From contig NC_012881.1 of assembly GCF_000023445.1 (NCBI RefSeq), positions 1,679,501-1,743,500 of the forward strand: 64,000 bases of DNA, in the 5' to 3' direction. The stretch comes from Maridesulfovibrio salexigens DSM 2638. Lineage in GTDB: Bacteria; Desulfobacterota; Desulfovibrionia; Desulfovibrionales; Desulfovibrionaceae. Below are positions 37,806 to 45,847 of the stretch, piece after piece. Under the pieces are notes generated by a model that had not been told where the DNA came from, made no database searches, and saw nothing but the letters and a program-made list of their open reading frames with translations. The translations under genes were made by a program, and so were the position numbers. Within the stretch, counting starts at the first letter, position 1, and every line of letters begins with the position of its first letter.

Positions 37806-39986
37806 ATGGGTAAGGAATATTTTGTAGCTGTTTCAGGCCAGCCAAACTGCGGTAAGAGTACCATGTTCAATGCCCTTACCGGGGCAACTGCGCGGGTGGG
37901 TAATTATCCGGGAATTACCGTTGATCGTACAGAAGGGCGCTATTGTACTCCTGAGTTCTGCGCAAATCTGGTTGATCTGCCTGGTACATACTCGCTTACT
38001 TCTTACTCGATGGAAGAAGTTGTCGCTCGTGACGTGATTGTTGATGAAAAGCCCGATGTGGTCATCAACATGCTTGATGCGACCTCTCTTGAGCGCTCTC
38101 TTTATCTTGCTGTTCAGTTTATGGAAATCGGTGTGCCTGTTGTGCTCGGATTGAACATGATGGACGAGGTGCGCAAGAAAGGTATTCGCATCGATACTGA
38201 AAAGCTTTCTGAACTCATGGGTGTTCCTGTCATTGAGTGTATTGCCCGCAGGGGAGTGGGTAAAGATGAGCTTATGGAATCTGTCCAGAAGGTCGTTGAA
38301 AAAACTCAAGGAAAGTGGAGTCCTGTAAATATTTCATATGGTCATGACCTTGATCCGGTTATTGAAGAAATGACTGCCTTGATCAAAGAAAACGAATTCA
38401 TGACAGACCGCTATGATCCGCATTGGTTGGCGGTCAAGTATCTGGAAGAAGATGAAATTGTCATGAAGAACGGTCGTAAGGCCGGCCCTCTTGCAGAGCA
38501 GCTGGAAGAAGAGGTGCAGAAGGTTTCCGAGCATATCCAGAAAACCCTGAATACCTATCCTGAAGCAGTGCTCGCCGATTATCGCTACGGTTTCATTAAC
38601 TCCATTCTCAAGCAGGGGGTTATCAGCCGTGAAGATGATCTTCGTTTTGATTTTTCTGACAAGATCGATCTCGTGCTGACTCACAAATTTCTTGGTCCGG
38701 TAATCATGCTTCTGATCATGTACGGCATGTTCTACATTACTTTTAATGTCGGTGCTGTGCCACAGGGCTGGGTTGAAGACGCTTTCGCGTGGTTCTCCAG
38801 TACCGTAGGATCTTTTTTGCCGGATGGACTTCTCAAATCAATGATCACTTCCGGCGTTATTGATGGCGTTGGCGCGGTCATGGGTTTTACCCCGCTGATT
38901 TTGATCATGTTCGCCATGCTCGTTTTTCTGGAAGACCTCGGCTATATGGCCCGTGTATCTTACATGGTAGACCGTGTGTTCCGTTCATTCGGTTTGCACG
39001 GTATGTCGATTATGCCTTTTATTATGTCCGGCGGTCTTCCGGGCGGCTGTGCTGTTCCCGGGGTCATGACCTGTCGAACCTTGCGCAGTCCCAAGGAACG
39101 TATCGCCACCATTCTGACCGCTCCGTTCATGATCTGCGGCGCGAAGACCACCGCATACCTTATGCTAGTCCGTGCTTTTTATCCGGACAATGCTACTACG
39201 GTCATGTTTTGTCTGGTGCTGGTCTCCTGGCTTTTGGCTCTGTGTTTCGGACGTTTACTGCGCTGGACCGCGCTTAAGGGTGAATCTACTCCATTTGTAA
39301 TGGAATTGCCGCCTTACCGTATTCCTACTTTGCACGGTGTTGCCATCCATACTTGGGATCGCGTCTGGGAATACGTGAAGAAGGCGGGTACTGTAATTCT
39401 TGCCATTTCTATTCTTATGTGGGCCTTAATGACCTTCCCGCAGCTTCCTGCTGACCGCGTAGCTGCCTTCGAAACCCAGCGAATTCAGGTCGTTGAACAG
39501 AGTGCTGCATGGTCCGGTACCGCTGAGGAAAAAGAATCCAAGGTAGCGAAAGCCCTTGCTGATATCAGCTACAATGAAGGCGAGGCTGCGCTTAAGCATT
39601 CCTATGCCGGTCGCCTCAGTGAGGCCATTTCTCCGGTAACAGACGTAGCAGGATTTCCGTGGCAGGCTAATATCGCTTTCATCGGCGCATTTGCAGCTAA
39701 GGAAGTTTTTGTTTCTACTATGTCCACAGCATATTCTCTCGGAGAGGAAGATCCGGAAGAGCCTCTTTCTCTTACTGAAAAGATTGCAGCGGATAAGGCT
39801 TGGACCACTCCTGTTATCTGGTCGGTATTTATCTTCCTGATGGTTTATGTGCCGTGTATGGTTACTGTGGCGGTTATTGCTCGCGAAACTAACTGGAAAT
39901 GGGCGACATTCTCGGTTTTCGGGTCGCTGGCTTTCGGTTACACGCTGTCCGTAATTATTTATCAGGTTGGGAATTTGTTGATTTAA
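37806..39986 (+). CDS. feoB: ferrous iron transport protein B
   Basis: A 726-residue Fe2+ importer. The N-terminal G domain has G1 GQPNCGKST (about 10-18), G3 DLPGTYSL and G4 NMMD; a helical GDI domain follows to about residue 270. The membrane part contains the two Gate motifs with cysteines: SGGLPGGCAVPGVMTCRT and the later MVYVPCMVTVAVIARE. The full length and intact motifs point to a working transporter. It forms an operon with feoA. Confidence 0.98.
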   Translation: MGKEYFVAVSGQPNCGKSTMFNALTGATARVGNYPGITVDRTEGRYCTPEFCANLVDLPGTYSLTSYSMEEVVARDVIVDEKPDVVINMLDATSLERSLYLAVQFMEIGVPVVLGLNMMDEVRKKGIRIDTEKLSELMGVPVIECIARRGVGKDELMESVQKVVEKTQGKWSPVNISYGHDLDPVIEEMTALIKENEFMTDRYDPHWLAVKYLEEDEIVMKNGRKAGPLAEQLEEEVQKVSEHIQKTLNTYPEAVLADYRYGFINSILKQGVISREDDLRFDFSDKIDLVLTHKFLGPVIMLLIMYGMFYITFNVGAVPQGWVEDAFAWFSSTVGSFLPDGLLKSMITSGVIDGVGAVMGFTPLILIMFAMLVFLEDLGYMARVSYMVDRVFRSFGLHGMSIMPFIMSGGLPGGCAVPGVMTCRTLRSPKERIATILTAPFMICGAKTTAYLMLVRAFYPDNATTVMFCLVLVSWLLALCFGRLLRWTALKGESTPFVMELPPYRIPTLHGVAIHTWDRVWEYVKKAGTVILAISILMWALMTFPQLPADRVAAFETQRIQVVEQSAAWSGTAEEKESKVAKALADISYNEGEAALKHSYAGRLSEAISPVTDVAGFPWQANIAFIGAFAAKEVFVSTMSTAYSLGEEDPEEPLSLTEKIAADKAWTTPVIWSVFIFLMVYVPCMVTVAVIARETNWKWATFSVFGSLAFGYTLSVIIYQVGNLLI

Positions 39987-40017
39987 AGAATGCCTCCGGC
40001 GTTACCAAAGAATTAAG

Positions 40018-40052
40018 GCCGCAATATCATATAAGATATTGCGGCTATTTTT
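40018..40052 (+). terminator. intrinsic terminator of feoAB
   Basis: An 11-bp stem GCCGCAATATC/GATATTGCGGC followed by TATTTTT, 32 nt after feoB. Confidence 0.9.
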
Positions 40053-40068
40053 GTGTTCTATGAATAGC

Positions 40069-40110
40069 AAAAGGCGGAATGCTCGGGTGGTGTCGAACAT
40101 TCCGCCTTTT
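40069..40110. terminator. second hairpin, probably terminating the convergent winged-helix gene
   Basis: AAAAGGCGGAATG pairs with CATTCCGCCTTTT around a 16-nt loop. It can serve either strand and lies 42 nt past the small gene on the minus strand. Confidence 0.7.
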
Positions 40111-40151
40111 TACTTGGGGTGTGAGTGGTATAATGAGGCTTTTAAAATATT

Positions 40152-40322
40152 TTAAAGAGGCTCGTAGTAGCAGCGTTTGGGGCTGTGTACTTTTCCTGCT
40201 TCTCTGAGAGCCTTAATGGCTTTAGAAATTTCTTTGGATTCTTCGCCGATGGCTTTTGCGACATCACCGGGACGAACGGGCTTACCTGCATCTTTCATTG
40301 CTTCGAGTACTTTATCTTGCAT
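40152..40322 (-). CDS. small winged-helix DNA-binding protein (56 aa)
   Basis: A 56-residue protein beginning MQDKVLEAMKDAGKPVRPGD and ending KVHSPKRCYYEPL. The pattern, helix then PVRPGDVAKAIGEESKEISKAIKALREAGKV, is a minimal winged helix of the MarR/FeoC-like kind. It has AAGGAG eight bases upstream and a promoter at 40358-40386. It lies convergent to feoB; a FeoC-like role is tempting, but it lacks the FeoC cysteine cluster (one Cys only) and is on the other strand. I regard it as a regulator of unknown target. Confidence 0.85.
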   Translation of the reverse strand: MQDKVLEAMKDAGKPVRPGDVAKAIGEESKEISKAIKALREAGKVHSPKRCYYEPL

Positions 40323-40357
40323 TTCTTAATCTCCTTGTTTGTTGCTGTTGATAACTA

Positions 40358-40386
40358 TTACTATTTAAATTTGAGTTTGCTGTCAA
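40358..40386 (-). promoter_or_regulatory. promoter of the winged-helix gene
   Basis: TTGACA (40386-40381), 17 nt, TAGTAA (40363-40358), minus strand. Confidence 0.6.
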
Positions 40387-40389
40387 CAT

Positions 40390-40426
40390 AAAAAAGAAGC
40401 CCGCATGAAAAGTTTCATGCGGGCTT
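40390..40426 (-). terminator. intrinsic terminator of clpB
   Basis: A 14-bp stem AAGCCCGCATGAAA/TTTCATGCGGGCTT followed by CTTTTTTATG on the minus strand, 27 nt after clpB. Confidence 0.92.
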
Positions 40427-40452
40427 GTACTAGTGATTCTGTTTAGTTAAAT

Positions 40453-43074
40453 TTAATCAGTCTTAAATTCCAAACCATCATCTCCGGCATCAATATTGAC
40501 TACATGCTCCTCACGAAGCTCGCCGCCGATAATCTTTTTCGCCAGTGGAGTTTCCACATGGGATTGCAGATATCTGCGCAGCGGCCTTGCCCCATAGATG
40601 GGATCGTAGGACGCATGGGCGATGAATGCCTTGGCTTTGTCGGTGACTTCCATGGACATTTTTTGTTCTTCCAGACGCGCACGCAGTCCTGCCAGTTGCA
40701 GGTCAACTATCTTAACGAGGTCTTTTTCAAGCAGCGGCTTGAAGAGCACTGTTTCATCCACGCGGTTCAGAAATTCAGGTCTGAAATGTCCGCGCAGAAC
40801 GTTTATTACACCGTCCTGAACACCATTTTTGAATTCTCCGTTTGCTTCGATTCCTTCAAGCATGAGCTGGGAACCGAGGTTGGAGGTCATGATGATGATG
40901 GTGTTCTTGCAATCAACGGTGCGGCCTTGCGAATCGGTGATTCGACCGTCATCGAGAATTTGCAGTAGCACGTTGAACACATCGCTGTGCGCTTTTTCGA
41001 TTTCATCAAAGAGCACTACGGAATATGGCTTGCGTCGGATGGCTTCGGTAAGCTGACCGCCTTCGTCGTAGCCGATGTAGCCCGGAGGGGCTCCGATGAG
41101 CCGTGCGACCGCATGTTTTTCCATGTACTCGGACATGTCCATGCGCACGATGTTTTCTTCACTGTCAAAGAGTGCTTCAGCAAGGGCCTTGCAAAGCTCG
41201 GTCTTACCGACCCCGGTGGGGCCGAGGAAGATAAATGAACCGATGGGGCGCGAGGGATCTTTCAATCCGGCACGGGCGCGCAGAACCGCTTCGGATACCG
41301 CGCGGACAGCATCATCCTGACCGATTACCCGGTCATGCAGTATTTCTTCAAGGCGCAGCAGTTTTTCGCGTTCACCTTCAACAAGGCGGCTGACCGGAAT
41401 TCCGGTCCAGCGAGAGATGATCCCTGCAATGTCATCGGGGCCGACAAATTCCTTGAGCAGACGTTTGCTGTCCGCTGTGACTTTGTCATCTTCGCCTTCG
41501 ATGTCGTTTGATATCGCAGCTAGCTGACTCTCCAGACCGGGCAGCACGGAGTAGGTCAACTCCGATGCTCGGCCAAGGTCGCCTTTGCGTTGTGCTTCTT
41601 CAATATCTATTCTGGTCTTCTCAATCTGTGCCTTGAGGTCGCGCACAGTGTCGATGGAACCTTTTTCTTTTTCCCATTGTTCAACCAGTTCGGACTGCTT
41701 GATTTTCATCTCGGTGAGGCTGTCTTCCAGCTTGGAAAGACGCTCTCGGGATGCGGCATCGTCTTCTTTACGCAGTGCTTCGCGCTCGATTTCAGCCTGC
41801 ATGATCTGGCGGTTGACCTTATCCAGCTCGTAAGGCTGGGAGTCGATTTCGGTCCTGATCATTGCTGCGGCTTCATCGATTAAGTCAATGGCCTTGTCTG
41901 GCAGTTGGCGGTCAGTGATGTAGCGTGCGGAAAGGCTTGCAGCCTCCACCAGTGCACTGTCGCTGATTCGTACACCGTGGTGCACTTCAAAACGTTCTTT
42001 CAATCCGCGCAGGATTGAGATGGTATCCTCAATAGTCGGTTCCTCAACCAGAATGGTCTGGAAACGGCGTTCGAGGGCCGGGTCCTTCTCAATGTATTTG
42101 CGGTATTCGTCAGTGGTGGTCGCGCCGATACAATGCAGCTCGCCACGGGCCAGCATAGGCTTGAGCAGGTTCCCGGCATCCATTGCGCCGTCAGTCTTAC
42201 CTGCGCCGACAATAGTGTGAATCTCATCAATAAAGATGATGATCTGGCCTTCGGATTCCTGAACTTCCTTGAGCACGGCTTTGAGGCGTTCCTCGAACTC
42301 GCCGCGATATTTAGCACCCGCAATGAGTGCACCCATATCGAGCATGAACACGGTTTTATCTTTTAAACCTTCGGGAACGTCCTGTTTGACGATACGCTGG
42401 GCCAGTCCTTCGATGATGGCGGTTTTACCTACCCCGGCCTCACCTATAAGGATGGGGTTGTTCTTAGTCCTGCGGGACAGGATACGGATAACACGCCGGA
42501 TTTCGGAATCACGGCCGATGACCGGATCAAGCTTGCCTTTGCGGGCTTCTTCCACCAGATCGCGACCGTATTTCTTAAGCGCATCGTAGGTGGCTTCCGG
42601 GTTATCGGTGGTTACACGCTGGTTGCCTCGGATGGAGGTCATTGCTTCCAGAACCTTGTCTTTGGTCAGGCCGAAAGTCTTGTTGACCTTGCCCGCTCCG
42701 GTGGAGCCGTGTTCGTCCATGATGGCGAGGAAAAGGTGTTCTACACTGATGAATTCGTCCTGCATGCGCTGGGCGATTTCTTCAGAGGCCACAATAATCC
42801 TGTTCAGCCGCTGGGTAACAAATACCTGACCGGGCTGTGCTCCGGGGCCGCTGACCCTAGGCAGTTTGCGGATTTCATCCTCTACAGCCTTTTTATAGTC
42901 TGCGGGATTAATGGACGATTTTTCGAGAATTTTGGAAACAATCCCTTTTTCCTGCTCGATGAGAGCGAGGAGGAGGTGTTCCACTTCTATCTGCTGCTGA
43001 CCATTTTTAACAGCCAGAGATTGTGCCGCAGCAATTGCGTCGTTGGTTTTTTGTGTGAATTTGTTCGGATCCAT
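40453..43074 (-). CDS. clpB: ATP-dependent chaperone ClpB
   Basis: An 873-residue Hsp100 disaggregase that works with DnaK. In order: the N-terminal Clp repeat domain (about 1-145), NBD1 with GEAGVGKT and [14 protein letters not shown], the coiled-coil middle domain (about 410-525), and NBD2 with [14 protein letters not shown] and FDEIEKAH. The length matches ClpB, and the middle domain excludes ClpA. AAAGGAGA precedes the ATG. It is the last gene after cbpA and cbpM. Confidence 0.98.
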   Translation of the reverse strand: MDPNKFTQKTNDAIAAAQSLAVKNGQQQIEVEHLLLALIEQEKGIVSKILEKSSINPADYKKAVEDEIRKLPRVSGPGAQPGQVFVTQRLNRIIVASEEIAQRMQDEFISVEHLFLAIMDEHGSTGAGKVNKTFGLTKDKVLEAMTSIRGNQRVTTDNPEATYDALKKYGRDLVEEARKGKLDPVIGRDSEIRRVIRILSRRTKNNPILIGEAGVGKTAIIEGLAQRIVKQDVPEGLKDKTVFMLDMGALIAGAKYRGEFEERLKAVLKEVQESEGQIIIFIDEIHTIVGAGKTDGAMDAGNLLKPMLARGELHCIGATTTDEYRKYIEKDPALERRFQTILVEEPTIEDTISILRGLKERFEVHHGVRISDSALVEAASLSARYITDRQLPDKAIDLIDEAAAMIRTEIDSQPYELDKVNRQIMQAEIEREALRKEDDAASRERLSKLEDSLTEMKIKQSELVEQWEKEKGSIDTVRDLKAQIEKTRIDIEEAQRKGDLGRASELTYSVLPGLESQLAAISNDIEGEDDKVTADSKRLLKEFVGPDDIAGIISRWTGIPVSRLVEGEREKLLRLEEILHDRVIGQDDAVRAVSEAVLRARAGLKDPSRPIGSFIFLGPTGVGKTELCKALAEALFDSEENIVRMDMSEYMEKHAVARLIGAPPGYIGYDEGGQLTEAIRRKPYSVVLFDEIEKAHSDVFNVLLQILDDGRITDSQGRTVDCKNTIIIMTSNLGSQLMLEGIEANGEFKNGVQDGVINVLRGHFRPEFLNRVDETVLFKPLLEKDLVKIVDLQLAGLRARLEEQKMSMEVTDKAKAFIAHASYDPIYGARPLRRYLQSHVETPLAKKIIGGELREEHVVNIDAGDDGLEFKTD

Positions 43075-43170
43075 ATATAGTCTCCTTTTGCTTTATCTTA
43101 GTTGACTTGCATTCAGATTCACAACTCTTTTCAACCCGCTTGGGTGAATTTTGGACGCACCTTTACTGTT

Positions 43171-43203
43171 CTTCAGGGAGAGAGGGTAGCCCTCCCCCTG
43201 AAG
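43171..43203. other. hairpin between cbpM and clpB
   Basis: CTTCAGGG-AG-AGAGGG-TAG-CCCT-CC-CCCTGAAG forms a strong two-part stem about 100 nt upstream of clpB. With no T-run it is not a simple terminator; it might be a leader structure or processing site. Confidence 0.4.
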
Positions 43204-43263
43204 TTGTCCGGCGTATTAGGCAGGAGTTTGAATCTATTTATAAACTCGCAAGTCATTGCGGTT

Positions 43264-43578
43264 TTAAATTAACTTTTTCATTTCTTCGATTTGCGACTCA
43301 AGTTTTTCAACCCTGTCGAGCAGGTCTACGATGATAGAACCGCCTGTTGGGGTTACATCAAGGTCCTTGCAGAGCCTTGATAGTTTGGTCATGCGATATA
43401 GATCGCGTGTTTCAAAGAGATAATGTCCGTCCCCGGTTGTTCCGGGGCGCACCCATTCCATACTGATCAGTTCCAGTACCACGGCTTCTTTCAGTCCGGT
43501 CATTTCCATGACCTGAGTGATAACCAGCCTTTTGGAGCTGGATGGAGGCTGTGCTTCGGTACGTTCTTTAATGTCCAT
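43264..43578 (-). CDS. cbpM: chaperone modulator CbpM-like (MerR-fold) protein
   Basis: A 104-residue protein with a MerR-like helix-turn-helix core (LVITQVMEMTGLKEAVVLELISMEWVRPG), the tyrosine-containing YLFETRDLYRMTKLSRLCKDLDV segment, and a C-terminal coiled coil (VDLLDRVEKLESQIEEMKKLI). CbpM binds the J domain of CbpA and inhibits it. Position 12 nt after cbpA supports the call; it could alternatively act as a transcription factor like HspR. Confidence 0.85.
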   Translation of the reverse strand: MDIKERTEAQPPSSSKRLVITQVMEMTGLKEAVVLELISMEWVRPGTTGDGHYLFETRDLYRMTKLSRLCKDLDVTPTGGSIIVDLLDRVEKLESQIEEMKKLI

Positions 43579-43590
43579 TGCCGGCCTCCT

Positions 43591-44586
43591 TTAGAATGAG
43601 CGGGGTGAGAAGTCGGACTTTTCAGCCAGTTCTTCCCAGAGTTTTTTCATTTCATCGGTTTCGGCTTTGGGGACCTGAATCATGATGCGCACAAACTGGT
43701 CGCCCTTTTTAGATCCGGTGCCGAGTCCGCGCCCCTTGATGCGTAGCTTTTTACCGCTGCCAAGGCCCGCGGGGATGTTCATTTCAACCATACCGTCAAG
43801 GGTGGGCAGCTTGAATTTTCCGCCAAGAGCCGCTTCCCAAGGGGCAAGGTGCAGGTCGAGGATTACGTTGCTTTCTTCGACTTTGAAATTCTTGTGCGCT
43901 GCAAGCTTGATCTTAAGGTACAGGTCGCCGCGCGGTCCGTCGTGCGGGCCGGGTGATCCCTGACCGGAAAGGCGGATTTTCTGTCCTTCCTTGATTCCAG
44001 CGGGAATCTTAACATCCAGAGTCTTGGACTGCACCATAGGATGCCCGCCCGGACCTGTTGCCCTTTCCTGCACGGTAACGGATTTAGGTCCGCCTTTGTA
44101 CGCTTCCTCAAGGGTCAGCAGCAGGGTGGTTTCGGAATTTTCGCCTTTGCGAGGACGCTGCTGATGGAATCCGCCACCGCCAAAGCCCTGTGCTCCGCCG
44201 AATCCGCCACCGCCGAAGTTTGCGCCTCCGCCACCGAAAATGGTTTCAAAAAAGTCGCTGAAATCACCACCGCCTGCGCCGCCGAATCCTCCGAATCCGC
44301 CGCCACCGCCGAAGTTCATGTTTTCGTAGCCCGGAGGCGGACGGAAATTCTGCCCGTGCTCCCAGTCCGCGCCGAACTGGTCGTACATTTTCCGCTTTTC
44401 GGGGTCCTTAAGAACTTCGTAAGCTTCGTTGATTTCTTTAAACTTCTTTTCAGCATCCGCATTGTCCGGGTTCAAGTCCGGGTGGTACTGCCGCGCCAGC
44501 TTTTTGAAAGCCTTGGCAATCTCATCCTTGCTTGCGGACCGGGAAACTCCCAGAAGTTTGTAGTAGTCCTTATATTTCACGCTCAT
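43591..44586 (-). CDS. cbpA: DnaJ-type co-chaperone (CbpA-like, no zinc finger)
   Basis: A 331-residue J protein. The J domain (about 1-72) contains YHPDLNPDN with the HPD motif. A long Gly/Phe-rich stretch (about 90-150) follows, then the two beta C-terminal domains directly. The four CxxCxGxG zinc repeats of DnaJ are absent, making it type II like CbpA. It heads a cbpA-cbpM-clpB operon that should serve DnaK. AAGGAG lies ten bases upstream. Confidence 0.94.
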   Translation of the reverse strand: MSVKYKDYYKLLGVSRSASKDEIAKAFKKLARQYHPDLNPDNADAEKKFKEINEAYEVLKDPEKRKMYDQFGADWEHGQNFRPPPGYENMNFGGGGGFGGFGGAGGGDFSDFFETIFGGGGANFGGGGFGGAQGFGGGGFHQQRPRKGENSETTLLLTLEEAYKGGPKSVTVQERATGPGGHPMVQSKTLDVKIPAGIKEGQKIRLSGQGSPGPHDGPRGDLYLKIKLAAHKNFKVEESNVILDLHLAPWEAALGGKFKLPTLDGMVEMNIPAGLGSGKKLRIKGRGLGTGSKKGDQFVRIMIQVPKAETDEMKKLWEELAEKSDFSPRSF

Positions 44587-44641
44587 CTTGTAATTACTCC
44601 TTGAGTGATTGGGCGATCAACTTTTTCATCGCCACTCTACC

Positions 44642-44669
44642 AGAATAAAACAGAGTTTGGGCAAGTCAA
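44642..44669 (-). promoter_or_regulatory. candidate promoter of cbpA-cbpM-clpB
   Basis: TTGACT (44669-44664), 16 nt, TATTCT (44647-44642) on the minus strand, 56 nt before cbpA. Confidence 0.55.
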
Positions 44670-44760
44670 GCGTAATAATTGAAATTTGGTGGGGAGGTGG
44701 GAGGATTTGTTTAAGAATGATTGAAAGCGGTGAATTTTGTTTCTTTGTGACCAGAAATAT

Positions 44761-45492
44761 CTAAAAATCCTCCGGCAACTCATAATCCTTCTTCTCTGGC
44801 ACATAACAATAAACACAACGATCCTTCTTCACAAAAAAACGAATCAATATCACTCCGGCAATAAACCCACCTATATGGGCGGCCCATGCGACTTTTTGTG
44901 CTCCTTCGGCAAAATGTTCGGATACACCGGAAAAAACCTGAAGTATGAACCAGAGTCCTAAGAATAAGGATGCGGGAATTTTGAAGAAAAACGGTATGAT
45001 GATCACAGGGAATAAAGTCAGTACCTGCCCGTGCGGGTAGAGCACCATGTATGCTCCCATTATTCCGGCGACTGCGCCGGATGCACCGATTACGGGTGCA
45101 CTGGCAGAGGGGTTTATTATCATCTGTACTGCGATGGCTATGATCCCGCAGACCAGATAAAACAAGATGAACCGTCCATGCCCCATGGCATCTTCGATGT
45201 TGTCTGCGAAAATCCAGAGCATCCATAAATTTAAAATGATATGCAGCCAGCCGCTATGCAGGAACATGTAAGTGAAGAGCGGCAGTATCCCGGAATCGGG
45301 ATATCCGGCGGCTACTGCCCATTCCGGATTGAAGAATCTTGCCGGGACTACGCCCAGCAGGTGGAAAAGTGCCAGCCGTCCTTGCGGAGTCAGCATCTGT
45401 TCAAACGCAAAGACAATGACGTTTACGATCATAATTCCGCGCAGCACGTACGGCGTGATCAGGCAGGGGACGTTGTCGCGGATTGGGATCAT
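44761..45492 (-). CDS. rhomboid family intramembrane serine protease
   Basis: A 243-residue polytopic protein. The rhomboid motifs are HSGWLHIILNLWML (HxxxxHxxxN, about 79-92), the catalytic serine in GASGAVAG (Ser138), and the catalytic His206 in AAHIGGF. The catalytic dyad is intact, so it is likely active. The cytoplasmic tail has a CVYC pair (226-229). It cleaves membrane proteins within the bilayer; targets are unknown. It is probably monocistronic. Confidence 0.94.
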   Translation of the reverse strand: MIPIRDNVPCLITPYVLRGIMIVNVIVFAFEQMLTPQGRLALFHLLGVVPARFFNPEWAVAAGYPDSGILPLFTYMFLHSGWLHIILNLWMLWIFADNIEDAMGHGRFILFYLVCGIIAIAVQMIINPSASAPVIGASGAVAGIMGAYMVLYPHGQVLTLFPVIIIPFFFKIPASLFLGLWFILQVFSGVSEHFAEGAQKVAWAAHIGGFIAGVILIRFFVKKDRCVYCYVPEKKDYELPEDF

Positions 45493-45581
45493 TGAGTTAG
45501 CCTTTGTTGGAGCTTGAGATTTATGAATTTAAATTAAAGCTTAACAGAAAAGTATTATGATCTCTATGGGGATAGTCCTGC

Positions 45582-45615
45582 AAAAAAACGACCCCCGCAG
45601 CAGAAGCTGCGGGGG
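45582..45615 (-). terminator. terminator of the candidate RNA gene
   Basis: A 10-bp GC stem CCCCCGCAGC/GCTGCGGGGG (45615-45592) followed on the minus strand by TCG and T7. Confidence 0.92.
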
Positions 45616-45795
45616 CGTGACGAGATTGAGTTGGTAGGTAAACTAGGGGTACTCACTCCCTAAACACTAAACCTGATGCCGAAAGCGGGGTTGGACCTTG
45701 CGTAGAATTCTTTTATGTATAATGGACTTGCATCCTAACAATTAAATTGTGTTCATTCTTCCGACTACGGCCCTGACCACACGCCTCAGGTCTCA
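45582..45795 (-). ncRNA. candidate ~214-nt structured RNA (6S-like possibility)
   Basis: The 355-bp gap between the rhomboid and rluD-coaE genes holds a complete RNA gene layout: a promoter, no ORF, internal inverted repeats (ACAATT/AATTGT; TAGGG/CCCTA), a possible end-pairing of GTGA with TCAC, and a strong terminator. The size and elongated pairing would suit 6S RNA, but I cannot confirm the central bubble. It lacks tmRNA, RNase P and SRP RNA signatures. Confidence 0.5.
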
Positions 45796-45800
45796 CTTAT

Positions 45801-45828
45801 AAAATAACACATGGGGCGGGTAAGTCAA
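45801..45828 (-). promoter_or_regulatory. promoter of the candidate RNA gene
   Basis: TTGACT (45828-45823), 16 nt, TATTTT (45806-45801). It lies just after the rluD-coaE stop codon. Confidence 0.55.
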
Positions 45829-45847
45829 TACTCACAGGCGCGAAAAC

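Noticed and set aside
45582-45795. tmRNA, RNase P RNA or SRP RNA
   Set aside because: No CCA-type acceptor end or tag reading frame, no P4 GAGGAAAGTC-type core, and no GGAAGGAAGCA SRP loop.
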